Shown in pieces: positions 1 to 9,053 of a DNA stretch of 64,000 nt. The stretch is from DASYPQ01 sp036006425 (lineage in GTDB: Bacteria > Planctomycetota > UBA1135 > GCA-002686595). The position numbers and the translations under genes are program-made. The stretch's first letter is position 1. Every line of letters starts with the position of its first letter. The DNA is taken from the NCBI GenBank assembly GCA_036006425.1, contig DASYPQ010000021.1, positions 62,001 to 126,000 of the forward strand. Direction: 5' to 3'. The notes beneath the pieces are model-generated. The model saw nothing but the letters and a program-made list of their open reading frames with translations. It did not search any database and had not been told where the DNA came from.

Positions 1-768
1 TTGCTCGCGAAGACCGTCGACGAAGCGCACCGCCTCGGCCGCTGGACCGGGATGTGTGGCGAGATGGCCGGCGATCCGCGCCTCCTCCCCCTGCTCGTGG
101 GTCTCGGCCTCGATGAGATCAGCGCCGCGGGCCCCGCGATCCTTGCGGCGAAGCGCGCGATCGCCGGGCTCGACGCGTCGGAGTGCCGCGAACTGCTCGA
201 GCGCGCGCTCGCGTGTCCCGACGCGGACGCGGTCGGAACGCTGCTCGCCGCGTTCGAGCGCGGTGCCGCCGCCCTGCCGCTCACCGGTCCGGAGCTCGTC
301 GCGTTCGACTCCGACAGCGCGAGCAAGGAGGAGACGATCCAGGAGCTCGTCGACCTGCTCCACGAGGACTTCCGGACGCACGACCCGCTCGCGGTCGAAC
401 AGGCAATCTGGAGCCGGGAAGCCTCGTACTCCACGGGGCTCGGCGGCGGATTCGCCGTGCCGCACTGCAAGACGGACGCGGTGACCGCGACGTCGCTCGC
501 GATCGTGCGCCTCGCGCGTCCGGTGGAGTGGGACGCGCTCGACGGGAAGCCCGTGCGTTGCGCGATCCTCCTCGCCGTGCGAGCTTCGGAAGGGGACGCG
601 GTCCACCTCAAGTTCTTCGCGGCGCTCGCCCGCCGACTCGTCCACGCAGAATTCCGGGAACGAATCCTCCGCGCGCCGGATCCCGAAGCCCTCCTCGCGG
701 ATCTCGTCCGCGAGATCGAACCGCACGCCGCGAGCGTGCAAGGAAAAGACCATGCGAGCCCTCCCTGA
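1..768 (+). CDS. PTS Enzyme I (C-terminal part) fused to a fructose-type EIIA domain; 5' end outside window
   Basis: The visible 255 residues carry the end of a PEP-utilising Enzyme I domain followed by an EIIA domain of the fructose/mannitol type. Residues 17-25 (GMCGEMAGD) match the Enzyme I active-site loop, with Cys19 as the expected catalytic cysteine, and GLGLDEIS follows as in the family. The EIIA part starts near residue 110; His155 in GGFAVPHCKT is the expected phosphorylation site. A fused protein would pass phosphate from PEP towards a sugar transporter or a regulatory target in the cytoplasm. The TTG at base 1 is not a real start: the swivelling, HPr-binding and most PEP-binding parts must lie upstream. 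The stop overlaps the start of the GH38 gene by 17 bp, so the two are probably cotranscribed. Confidence 0.75.
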   Translation: MLAKTVDEAHRLGRWTGMCGEMAGDPRLLPLLVGLGLDEISAAGPAILAAKRAIAGLDASECRELLERALACPDADAVGTLLAAFERGAAALPLTGPELVAFDSDSASKEETIQELVDLLHEDFRTHDPLAVEQAIWSREASYSTGLGGGFAVPHCKTDAVTATSLAIVRLARPVEWDALDGKPVRCAILLAVRASEGDAVHLKFFAALARRLVHAEFRERILRAPDPEALLADLVREIEPHAASVQGKDHASPP

Positions 769-3700
769 TCCCGTCCGCTCCTTCTTCGGAATCGCCGCGA
801 TCGCGCTCGTCGGCTCGGCGACCGCGCAAGAGTCTGCGAGGGCGACCGGCGCGGCCGCGCCGAAGCACGATCTGTCGAACGACAAGGTCCTCTACTGCGT
901 CGGCTACGCGCACCTCGACACGCAGTGGCGCTGGGACTACCCCGAGACGATCGGGAAGTTCCTGAAGGCGACGCTCGACGACAACTTCGATCGCTTCGAG
1001 AAGCATCCGGGCTACGTCTTCAACTTCACCGGGGCGCACCGCTACGCGCTCATGAAGGAGTACTACCCCGAGCGCTGGGTGAAGCTGAAGCGCTACGTCG
1101 CCGAGGGACGCTGGCACGTCGCCGGATCCTCCGTCGACGAGTGCGACGTGAATTCGCCGTGCGCGGAGTCGATCGTCCGCCAGATCCTCTACGGGAACGA
1201 GTTCTTTCGCACGGAGTTCGGAAAGGAGAGCTGGGACTTCATGCTCCCGGACTGCTTCGGGTTCACGGCGTCGATCCCGTCGATCCTCGCGCACTGCGGG
1301 ATCCTCGGGTTCTCGACGCAAAAGCTCTCGTGGGGCTCGGCGGTCGGAGTGCCGTTCGGCCTCGGCGTGTGGGAGGGTCCGGACGGAGCGGGCGTCTTCG
1401 CGGGCCTGAACCCCGGCTCCTACGCGAGCGCGATCAAGGGGCGCGTCGACCTGAACGAGGCGTGGGCGAAGCGGATCCAGGAGAACGGCGAGCGCTACGG
1501 CGTCTTCGCGGACTTCCACTATTACGGCGTCGGCGACGTCGGCGGCGCGCCGCGCGAGGAGGACGTGCTGAACTATCTCGCGAGCATCGACCAGCCGGAC
1601 AGCCTGTTCCACGTCGAGCTTGCCTCTTCCGACCAGCTCTTCCGCGAGCTCAAGCCCGCCGACAAGGAGCGGCTGCCGCGCTACAAGGGCGACCTACTGC
1701 TCACGCAGCACTCCGCGGGCTCGCTGACGAGCGAGTCCGCGATGAAGCGCTGGAACCGGAAGAACGAGTGTCTCGCCGACGCGGCCGAGCGCGCGTCCGT
1801 CGCGGCGGCTTGGCTTGGCGCGGCGGAGTACCCGAAGGATCTCTTGAACCGATCGTGGATGCAGATGCTCGGCTGTCAGATGCACGACATGCTGCCGGGC
1901 ACCGCGATCCCGCGCGCGTACGGGTTCGCGTGGAACGACGAAGTCACGGCGCTGAACGGATTCGCCGCCGCGTTCACCGACGCTACCGCGGGGATCGCGC
2001 GCGGCCTCGACACAGAGGTCGAGGGCGTGCCGCTCGTCATCGTGAATCCGCTCGCGATCGAGCGCGAAGATCCGGTCGAGGCGAGCATGAAGTTTGCCGG
2101 CGTGGCTCCCCGGAGCGTTCGGGTCGTCGCACCGGACGGCGCCGACGTGCCCGCTCAGGTCCTCGAGCGGTCGGAGGATCGCCTGCGGCTGCTTCTCCTG
2201 CCGAAGGTCGGCCCGGTCTCCTGGACCGTGCTCGACGTGCGGCGAGCGGACGAGGCCCCCGCGGAGAGCACCACCCTGCGCGTCGACGAGCGGTCGCTCG
2301 AGAACGAGGACTACAAGGTCGAGCTCGACGACAACGGCGACGTGAGGAGCGTGCGCGACAAGAAGGACGGCGATCGCGAGCTGCTCTCCGGTCCGGCGCG
2401 GCTCGTGCTCACGCACGAGAAGCCCCAGCAGTGGCCGGCCTGGAACATGGACTGGTCGGACCGGCAGAAGCCGCCGGTCGGCGCCTTCGAGAGGCCAGTT
2501 GCGCTCAAGGTCGTAGAGAAGGGTCCCGTCCGCGTCGCGCTCGAGATCCGACGCACGACGCACGACTCGACCGCCGTGCAGACGCTGCGCCTCTCGCGCG
2601 GAACGGCCGGACGTCGACTCGAGTACGCATCGAGGCTCGACTGGCAGGCGGCCGGCGTCGCGCTGCGCGCTTCGTTTCCCGTCACCGTCGCCAACGAGGA
2701 GGCGACCTACAACCTCGGCCTGGGCACGATCGCAAGGAAGACGAACGACCCGAAGAAGTACGAGGTGCCCTCGCACGAGTGGATCGATCTCACGGACGCG
2801 TCCGGCGCGTACGGTATCTCGATCCTCGACGACTGCAAGACGGGATCGGACAAGCCGTCCGACAAGGAGCTGCGTCTGACGCTCCTCTATTCTCCCGGCG
2901 TCGGCAAGGCGTACGCGGACCAGCACAGTCAGGACTGGGGCCGGCACGACGTGCTCTACGCGCTCTACGGTCACAAGGGAGATTGGCGCGACGGACGCAC
3001 GGAGTGGCAGGGACGACGGATCAACCAGCCGCAGCGCGCCTTCCAGCCGACGCGGCACGCCGGCGCACTCGGGCGGTCGCTCGAGCTCCTGCGCTCGAGC
3101 ACGGACCAGGTCGACGTGCGCGCGATCAAACAGGCCGAGTCCGGCGGTGAGGTCGTCGTGCGCGTCGCCGAGCTCCTCGGCCGCGAAGCGAGGGGCGTCG
3201 AGATCGCGCTCGCCGGCGCGGTGCTCGAGGCGCGCGAAGTCGACGGGCAGGAACGGCCGATCGGCCAAGCGACCGTGCGCAACGGACGACTCGTCCTCGA
3301 CCTCCAGCCGTTCCAGCCGCGCGCCTATGCGCTGAAGCTCGCGCCGCCGAAGAGCGCGGTCCCTGCGGTGCGCGGCGAGGCGGTCGCGCTCCCGTTCGAT
3401 TCCGACGTCGTCAGCGCGCGTGAGCGCTCCGGGGACGGGAGCTTCGGCCCGGACGGGCGCGCGATTCCCGCGGAGCAGCTCCCGGATCGGGTGCGGTTCG
3501 GCGGGATCGAGTACGCGCTCGGATCGACGGCGCCGGGAGCGAAGAACGCGGTCGCCTGCCGCGGGCAGTCGATCGACCTCCCGGAGGGCGAGTTCGACGA
3601 GGTTCGCTTCCTCGCCGCGGCCGACGAGACCGTGCAGGCGAGCTTCCGCCTCGGCGACCGCGAGCAGACCACGACCGTTCCGTGCTGGACCGGCGTCGTC

Positions 3701-4675
3701 GGACGCTGGGACCAGCGCGTCTGGGAGGGCAAGTCCGATCCCGACCCCGAGAGCGGCGAAGGTCACGTCGTCGCCTTCGAGCCGGGCTTCATCCAGCGCG
3801 CGCCGCTCGCGTGGTTCTGCACGCACCGCCACGACAAGGACGGGAAGGACGAGCCCTACCGCTACAGCTACCTCTTCGAGCAGCGCCTCGCGCGGCCGGC
3901 GGGCGCGAAGAAGCTCGTGCTGCCGAACGATCCTCGGATCAAGATCTTCGCGATCGACGTCGCACGCGGGGTGAACGGCGGATCGAGCCTCGCCGCGCCG
4001 CTCTACGACGACTACTCGGACCGGGGTCCGCTGGCCGTGCGCCACGTCTACCCGCCTCCGCCGGAGCCCGTGCACGCCGGTCGCACGCCGACCGGTACGG
4101 TCGCGACGGAGCGCGCGGCGAGCTTCGAGAAGCTCGCGCTGACGCATCCATCGAAGACGGACTATGCCGACGCGTCCGCGGGGAACGGCGTCGCGTTCCA
4201 TTTCTTCGACGGCGACGGGAGCTACTCGCCGCATCCACGCTCGGGCGCCGTGGGGGACAGGTTGCCGCGACTGAACGATGGCGAGGTCGCGCAGAACGAG
4301 GACGACACACGACATTGCGTCTGGTACGACAACGAGGGGCGCTTCTACGCGGACCTCGCACGCGAGACGGCAGTCGCGGCGGTGCGCACGTTTTCATGGC
4401 ATCGCTCGAATCGCGCACCGCAGCGGTTCTCGCTGTGGGGCTCGAAGGCCGCGACCCTTCCCGATCCTGGCTTCCAGCACGGCGAGGGGAAGGACTGGAC
4501 GCTGCTAGGCGTCGTGAACACCTCCTCGCTCGGCGAGGGCGGCGTCCACGCCTCGGTCGTCAGCGCGAAGGACGGCGGAGCAAGCCTCGGGACGTACCGC
4601 TATCTGCTCTGGATCGCCGAGGACGTGGGCGAAGGAACGTTCTTCACGGAAATCGACGTCGACGAAGGCAGGTGA
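752..4675 (+). CDS. Secreted alpha-mannosidase-type glycoside hydrolase, GH38 family
   Basis: A 1307-residue protein with an N-terminal signal peptide (hydrophobic GIAAIALVGSATAQ). The GH38 catalytic core begins near residue 50: AHLDTQW supplies the zinc-binding His and Asp, MLPDCFGFTASIPSIL carries the expected nucleophile Asp, and CQMHDMLPGTAI holds the later zinc His. The family removes alpha-mannose residues from glycans. The protein is longer than many bacterial GH38 enzymes; the last 400 or so residues look like extra beta-rich modules, perhaps discoidin-like, and were not assigned. The ATG has AAGGA about 9 bp upstream, inside the 3' end of the PTS gene, which suggests coupling of sugar sensing with glycan degradation. 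Substrate is inferred from family only. Confidence 0.85.
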   Translation: MRALPDPVRSFFGIAAIALVGSATAQESARATGAAAPKHDLSNDKVLYCVGYAHLDTQWRWDYPETIGKFLKATLDDNFDRFEKHPGYVFNFTGAHRYALMKEYYPERWVKLKRYVAEGRWHVAGSSVDECDVNSPCAESIVRQILYGNEFFRTEFGKESWDFMLPDCFGFTASIPSILAHCGILGFSTQKLSWGSAVGVPFGLGVWEGPDGAGVFAGLNPGSYASAIKGRVDLNEAWAKRIQENGERYGVFADFHYYGVGDVGGAPREEDVLNYLASIDQPDSLFHVELASSDQLFRELKPADKERLPRYKGDLLLTQHSAGSLTSESAMKRWNRKNECLADAAERASVAAAWLGAAEYPKDLLNRSWMQMLGCQMHDMLPGTAIPRAYGFAWNDEVTALNGFAAAFTDATAGIARGLDTEVEGVPLVIVNPLAIEREDPVEASMKFAGVAPRSVRVVAPDGADVPAQVLERSEDRLRLLLLPKVGPVSWTVLDVRRADEAPAESTTLRVDERSLENEDYKVELDDNGDVRSVRDKKDGDRELLSGPARLVLTHEKPQQWPAWNMDWSDRQKPPVGAFERPVALKVVEKGPVRVALEIRRTTHDSTAVQTLRLSRGTAGRRLEYASRLDWQAAGVALRASFPVTVANEEATYNLGLGTIARKTNDPKKYEVPSHEWIDLTDASGAYGISILDDCKTGSDKPSDKELRLTLLYSPGVGKAYADQHSQDWGRHDVLYALYGHKGDWRDGRTEWQGRRINQPQRAFQPTRHAGALGRSLELLRSSTDQVDVRAIKQAESGGEVVVRVAELLGREARGVEIALAGAVLEAREVDGQERPIGQATVRNGRLVLDLQPFQPRAYALKLAPPKSAVPAVRGEAVALPFDSDVVSARERSGDGSFGPDGRAIPAEQLPDRVRFGGIEYALGSTAPGAKNAVACRGQSIDLPEGEFDEVRFLAAADETVQASFRLGDREQTTTVPCWTGVVGRWDQRVWEGKSDPDPESGEGHVVAFEPGFIQRAPLAWFCTHRHDKDGKDEPYRYSYLFEQRLARPAGAKKLVLPNDPRIKIFAIDVARGVNGGSSLAAPLYDDYSDRGPLAVRHVYPPPPEPVHAGRTPTGTVATERAASFEKLALTHPSKTDYADASAGNGVAFHFFDGDGSYSPHPRSGAVGDRLPRLNDGEVAQNEDDTRHCVWYDNEGRFYADLARETAVAAVRTFSWHRSNRAPQRFSLWGSKAATLPDPGFQHGEGKDWTLLGVVNTSSLGEGGVHASVVSAKDGGASLGTYRYLLWIAEDVGEGTFFTEIDVDEGR

Positions 4676-4795
4676 TCGCGCGAGGCGAAAGGATCGCGAC
4701 GTCGGCGGTCAAGAGCCGGCTCACCCGCGAGACTCTCGTACCGGAACTCGAGGATCGCTGCCGCTACTGCTGCCCAGACACGGAATCGGGTCGGG

Positions 4796-4904
4796 CCTGA
4801 CGATTCCGAACTGACTGGGTTCCGTGTGGTGACCCTCCGAGACCGCGCGGACGCAGGGCCCCGCCGAGCTCGCAACACGGAACCCAGTCAGTCCCTGACG
4901 ATTC
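4796..4904. repeat. Palindromic dispersed repeat, copy A, flanked by 11-bp direct repeats
   Basis: Perfect 17-bp inverted arms actgactgggttccgtg (4810-4826) and their complement (4876-4892) enclose an unrelated 49-bp centre. The identical 11-mer cctgacgattc lies on both sides (4796-4806 and 4894-4904), like a target-site duplication. The arms recur in copy B at 38.8 kb with a different centre. It sits in the 369-bp gap between the GH38 and PRC-barrel genes, where no gene was recognised. It could be a small non-autonomous mobile element or a structured RNA hairpin. What is seen is the symmetry; mobility is inferred. Confidence 0.7.
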
Positions 4905-5044
4905 TGCAAGGCAGCTCATGAGCGCCAAGTTCTCGCTCACGAGCGCCCTCTTCTCGACCTAGTGAACCCACCGCGTTCACCCGGAGGTCGGGTGGAGCCT
5001 TGTTCCTGGACCGACAGGAACCACGACCACGGAGGACATGAGTC

Positions 5045-5926
5045 ATGCAACACAAACATCTGGTATGGGCCGCAGCGATCCCCCTCATGGCGGGCGCTGT
5101 CATCGCAGTTCCGCAAAAGCCGACGAATCCGCAGGGAGAGCCCGCCGTCAAGGTGGACAAGAAGGAGATCAAGAAGGCGATCCCCTTCTGCCACCGAGCG
5201 AGTGAGGTCGTCGGAGCGGAGGTCAAGAACCTCGCCGGCGAGAAGCTCGGGAAGGTCGAGGAGCTCGTGCTCGATCCGACTTCCGGAACCATCGAGTACG
5301 CAGTGATCTCCTTTGGCGGCTTCCTCGGGATGGGCGACAAGCTGTTCGCTGTCCCCTTCGGCAAACTCAAGGCGCCGGAAGTCCCCGAGGGGAACAAGCT
5401 CGCCTACTTCACGTTCGACATCGACAAGGCGAAGATGAAGGACGCCCCCGGCTTCGACAAGAGCAATTGGCCGGACGTCCACGCGGCGGATTGGCGCGGG
5501 CCGATCGACGTGTTCTACGGAACGTCCAATTCACGCGCGGTCGACAAGAACGCGCAGTTCCGGCTGTGCAAGGCGTCCGAACTGATGGACATGGACGTCC
5601 GCAACCCCGCGAACGAAGACGTCGGCGAGATCAAGGAGCTGGTCCTCGACCCGCGGCGCAGCCGCGTGGCCTACTTCGTGCTCAAGACGGGCGGGTTCCT
5701 CGGCATGGGAGACAAGTTCTTCGCGATCCCGTGGACCGCGCTCAAAGTCGACACGACGGACAAGAAGGACAAGCTGATCCTGAACGTCACGAAGGATCGC
5801 CTGAAGACCGCCCCGGAATACGTCGCCAAGGACTGGGACCACATGTCGGACCCGATGTGGCTGAGCGACGTGTACAAGTACTACGGCGTGCGGCCCTATT
5901 GGGAAACGGAAAGTCCGGGCGGCTGA
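5045..5926 (+). CDS. Exported protein with two PRC-barrel domains
   Basis: 293 residues with a signal peptide (HLVWAAAIPLMAGAVIA) followed by two similar PRC-barrel-like units, near residues 55-115 and 180-240. Both contain a pattern like ASE(V/L)...(E/D)xxGEI/KLVLDP followed by a repeated G-G-F-L-G-M-G-D-K segment. PRC barrels are small beta-barrel modules found in RimM, photosynthetic reaction centres and many stress or envelope proteins. No catalytic residues are evident. GGAGG lies 9 bp before the ATG at 5045. The gene is single, followed by a strong hairpin. Export to the periplasm or outer layer is inferred; its binding partner is unknown. Confidence 0.75.
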   Translation: MQHKHLVWAAAIPLMAGAVIAVPQKPTNPQGEPAVKVDKKEIKKAIPFCHRASEVVGAEVKNLAGEKLGKVEELVLDPTSGTIEYAVISFGGFLGMGDKLFAVPFGKLKAPEVPEGNKLAYFTFDIDKAKMKDAPGFDKSNWPDVHAADWRGPIDVFYGTSNSRAVDKNAQFRLCKASELMDMDVRNPANEDVGEIKELVLDPRRSRVAYFVLKTGGFLGMGDKFFAIPWTALKVDTTDKKDKLILNVTKDRLKTAPEYVAKDWDHMSDPMWLSDVYKYYGVRPYWETESPGG

Positions 5927-5985
5927 TGAAGAGCCTTCCACCACGAGCGAGTTCGCCTCCGGCGATCTCGACGTGGGAGTCTTCG

Positions 5986-6019
5986 AGCGGTCCGCGGCTC
6001 CGACGAGCCGCGGACCGCT
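5986..6019. terminator. 15-bp perfect hairpin between convergent genes
   Basis: A stem of 15 bp with a 4-base loop (cgac) lies between the ends of the PRC-barrel gene (+) and the kinase gene (-). It is followed on the + strand by TGCATTTC, a weak T tract. The position and stability suggest a two-way transcription terminator. Confidence 0.55.
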
Positions 6020-6024
6020 GCATT

Positions 6025-6624
6025 TCACGCAGGTAGCACGGCCCTCACGCACACGGCGACGAGCTCGTCGACCGTTGCTTCGTCGGTGCGGAGGACCTGC
6101 TTGGGCTTCGGAATCGGAAGCGCGGCGGCGGCGAGCGCCCGGTGGAGGGCGAAGCTCCGGTTCGCCGCCGGATGCCTCCGACTTCGTTCGTCGCGCTCGA
6201 TCCGCGCTCGAGCGGTCTTCGCGGAACAGGTGCACTCCACGATGCGCAACGCCAGCTTGCGAGTCCGCGCGAACCTGCGCAGCGCTTCGACCTGCCCCTT
6301 TTTCGAGAACGTGCGGCCGTCGAGCACGACGAATTTCGGCGACGCATGCGCGAGGAGATGCTCGATCGCCTGGAACAGGACTTCGACCACGAAATCGTCC
6401 TGCTCGCGGGTGTAGGCGACGTGGTCGGGGCCGAAGAGCGCGTCGCGGACGCGGTCCTTGTCGAAGAGCGGCGCGCCGAGCTCGCTCGCGACCTTCCGCG
6501 CAAGCGTGCTCTTGCCCGTGCCGGGGAGTCCGGCGAACGCCACGAGCGTCGTGACCGACGAACGCGGGCGCCGCACGGCTTTCGGGGATGACTCCCCGGG
6601 GGTCGCCTGGCGCAGACGATTCAC
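6025..6624 (-). CDS. P-loop kinase of the AAA_33 / zeta-toxin-like type
   Basis: About 199 residues. Near residue 27 is a Walker A motif GLPGTGKSTLARKVASELG, followed by DKDRVRDALFG, as in small ATP-dependent kinases that phosphorylate sugars, nucleosides or RNA ends. An Arg-rich LID-like stretch (ARARIERDERSRRHP) follows, as expected for this fold. The proposed GTG start at 6624 overlaps the TGA of the upstream M13 peptidase gene, implying translational coupling. The open frame extends much further upstream through the M13 gene, but that part is antisense-like noise with no domain. Substrate unknown. Convergent with the PRC-barrel gene. Confidence 0.7.
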   Translation of the reverse strand: MNRLRQATPGESSPKAVRRPRSSVTTLVAFAGLPGTGKSTLARKVASELGAPLFDKDRVRDALFGPDHVAYTREQDDFVVEVLFQAIEHLLAHASPKFVVLDGRTFSKKGQVEALRRFARTRKLALRIVECTCSAKTARARIERDERSRRHPAANRSFALHRALAAAALPIPKPKQVLRTDEATVDELVAVCVRAVLPA

Positions 6625-8708
6625 CACACCTTGACGCGCTTCTCCGGCGCGAGGTAGAGCGCCTGTCCCGGCTGCACTGCGAAGGCCGCGTACCACGCGT
6701 CCTGGTTGCGCACCGTCGCCGCGCGGTACTCGCCCGGAGCGTGCACGTTGGTCGCCACGAGGTTGCGCAGCGCCTTCTCGCGCATCTTGCTGCGCCAGAC
6801 CTGCGCGAAGCCGAGGAAGAGGCGCTGGTCGGGCGTGAAGCCGTCGATCGTCCGCGCCGGCGTGCTCCCTTGCGCGATGTGATACGCGTCGATCGCCGTC
6901 GCGAGCCCGGCGACGTCGGCGATGTTCTCGCCGAGCGTCAGCTTGCCGTTGACCGCGAGATCCGGGAACGGTCGGTAGCCGTCGAACTGCGCCGCGAGAG
7001 CGTCTCCCGCCGCCTCGAAGTGCGCGAAATCCTCGGGCGTCCACCAGTTCGCAAGCCGCCCCTGCTCGTCGAAGAGCGCGCCGCTCGAGTCGTAGCTGTG
7101 CGAGATCTCGTGCCCGATCACCGCGCCGATCGCGCCGTAGTTGACCGCATCGTCCGCCTGCGCGTCGAAGAACGGCGGCTCGAGGATCGCAGCGGGGAAG
7201 ATGAGCCGGTTCTCGATCGGCAGATTGAGCGCGTTGACCTCGTGCGCCAGTAGATACCACTCGCCGCGGTCGACCGGCTTCCCGAGCTTCGCGAGATTGC
7301 GCTGGTACTCGAAGACCCCCGCGCGCTCGGCGTTCCCGAGCGCATCGTCCGCGCGCACTTCGAGCGCCGCGTAGTCGCGCCACCGCTCCGGATACCCGAC
7401 GGCGATCTGCATGCCCGCGAGCTTCTGCTTCGCGCGCGCCTTGGTCGCGGGCGTCATCCACTCGACCTTGTCGATGCGCTTGCCGAACGCGACGAGGAGG
7501 TTCTGCACCATCGCCTCGGCGCGCGCCTTGGTCGCCTTGCTGAAGTAGCGCGCGACGTAGAGCTTGCCGACCGCCTCGCCGAGCGCCCCGTCGACGGCCG
7601 CGACCGCGCGCTTCCAGCGCTCCTGCTGCTTGGGCGTGCCGGAGAGCGTGGTGCCGTAGAAGGCGAAGCTCTCGTCGGCGAAGGCCTTGGGCAGGAGGGA
7701 CGCATGTCGATCGAGCGCATGGAAGGCGAGGTACTCCTTCCAAGTGTCGAGCGCTTCGCTGCCGACGAGCTGCGCGATGCCGGAGACGGCGCCCGGCTGC
7801 CAGACGATGAATTCGTCCTGGTGTGCGAGAGATGCGCCGTCGAAGTACGCGGCCCAGTCCATGCCCGGCGCCTTGGAGTCGAAGTCGGCGCGGCTCCAGA
7901 AGTTCGCGCCCTTCTTGACGTCGTTGGTGTCTTCGCCGGTGGCGTGGACGCGCGCGATGGCGGTCTCGAGAGCGAGGATGCGCTTGGCCTTGGCGGTCGA
8001 GTCGGGGATGTGCGCGAGCTCGAGAACCTTGGCGACGTGCGCCTCGAACTGCGCGCGGATGTCGGCCATGCGGCCGGCTTCGAGGTAGAAGTCACGGTCG
8101 GGAAGGGAGAGACCGCCTTGGACGAGGTAGGGCGCGTTGTCGGGTTTCTGGAGGTGTTGGGAGACCCAGAGACCGAAGAGACGATCGGTGTGCCAGACGG
8201 TCGCGTTGAGGAGATCGACGTCGGCGCGGAGGGTGCGGCCGAGAGCGCGGGCGAGAGAAGGCTTGTCCTGGAGAGCGGCGATGGCGTCGAGTTCCGGCTG
8301 GATGGGCGCGAGGCCTTTGGTCTCGATGGCCGCTTCGTCCATGAAGGCGCGGTAGTAGTCGGCGATCTTGCGCTGGTCGCCGTCACCGGGGTGCGCCGCG
8401 ACGTCGTCGATGAGGTCGCGCTCGCGGGTCTTGGCGAGTTCGTCGAGGGCGGAGAAGCTGGTGGAGGTGGAGCGGTCGGCGGGGATCTCGGTGTGCTTGA
8501 GCCACTTGCCGTTGACGTAGCGGAAGAAGTCGTCGCCGGGCTTGACGGTGCGGTCCATGGCGGCGAGGTCGACGCCGAAGGTGCCGAGGTGGGGTTTGGT
8601 TGAGTCAGGTGCGGCGGGCGCCGTGGGCGTGCCGGACGCCCCGGTGTGGCAGGCGGGGAGAAGGGCGGAGAGGAAGAAGACGACTGAGGTGGGGAGCAGG
8701 CGGTTCAT
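6621..8708 (-). CDS. M13-family zinc metallopeptidase lipoprotein (neprilysin/PepO-like)
   Basis: 695 residues. A lipoprotein signal with lipobox ALLPAC places the protein in the membrane facing the periplasm. The N-terminal M13 domain begins with the typical PGDDFFRYVNGKWL. The catalytic zinc site is VIGHEISHSYD near residue 530, and GENIADVAGL near 594 gives the third ligand. The C-terminus ends in the family-like KRVKVW. M13 enzymes cleave oligopeptides. A sigma70-like promoter lies just upstream, and the kinase gene follows with a 4-bp overlap. Length and motifs are complete, so the enzyme is probably active. Confidence 0.92.
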   Translation of the reverse strand: MNRLLPTSVVFFLSALLPACHTGASGTPTAPAAPDSTKPHLGTFGVDLAAMDRTVKPGDDFFRYVNGKWLKHTEIPADRSTSTSFSALDELAKTRERDLIDDVAAHPGDGDQRKIADYYRAFMDEAAIETKGLAPIQPELDAIAALQDKPSLARALGRTLRADVDLLNATVWHTDRLFGLWVSQHLQKPDNAPYLVQGGLSLPDRDFYLEAGRMADIRAQFEAHVAKVLELAHIPDSTAKAKRILALETAIARVHATGEDTNDVKKGANFWSRADFDSKAPGMDWAAYFDGASLAHQDEFIVWQPGAVSGIAQLVGSEALDTWKEYLAFHALDRHASLLPKAFADESFAFYGTTLSGTPKQQERWKRAVAAVDGALGEAVGKLYVARYFSKATKARAEAMVQNLLVAFGKRIDKVEWMTPATKARAKQKLAGMQIAVGYPERWRDYAALEVRADDALGNAERAGVFEYQRNLAKLGKPVDRGEWYLLAHEVNALNLPIENRLIFPAAILEPPFFDAQADDAVNYGAIGAVIGHEISHSYDSSGALFDEQGRLANWWTPEDFAHFEAAGDALAAQFDGYRPFPDLAVNGKLTLGENIADVAGLATAIDAYHIAQGSTPARTIDGFTPDQRLFLGFAQVWRSKMREKALRNLVATNVHAPGEYRAATVRNQDAWYAAFAVQPGQALYLAPEKRVKVW

Positions 8709-8724
8709 GGTTGGCTCTTCCGGG

Positions 8725-8754
8725 ATAATGCGGAACTGGCGTGCTTGCTGTCCA
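8725..8754 (-). promoter_or_regulatory. Candidate sigma70-like promoter of the M13 peptidase gene
   Basis: On the minus strand TGGACA (8754-8749) is followed after 18 bp by CATTAT (8730-8725), about 17 bp before the start codon. The rest of the 345-bp gap (8709-9053) holds no recognised gene; it must also serve the divergent nuclease gene. Confidence 0.4.
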
Positions 8755-9053
8755 CCTCAGCCAAGAGGCGACGATCGCAGGGCACCGAGACCGCAGACGA
8801 GCCTCTCCGCGGAGCTGCGCTGACGAGAGGGGGGTGGCGAGGCGGTCCGGCGTTGAACTCGGCAATGGACTACTTGGCTGCATCCAGTCTTGCCAGACCG
8901 TCGCGATTGGGACCGCATGGCGAACTCACGGGAGCCAGAGGTGGGGGAGGAGAAGTTGCGCATTCAGTCGCGACGCACTTGTGGCCGAATTGGTTCGGGA
9001 GTCCCCCTGCAGCCCGCATCGGTCCTCCGCCTCCATCCCCGAGATCCCTCGTC

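Noticed and set aside
1694..4315. Very long open frame antisense to the GH38 gene
   Set aside because: It is a GC-driven mirror of a clear family gene, Arg-rich with no domain; the same holds for other long antisense frames in this window.
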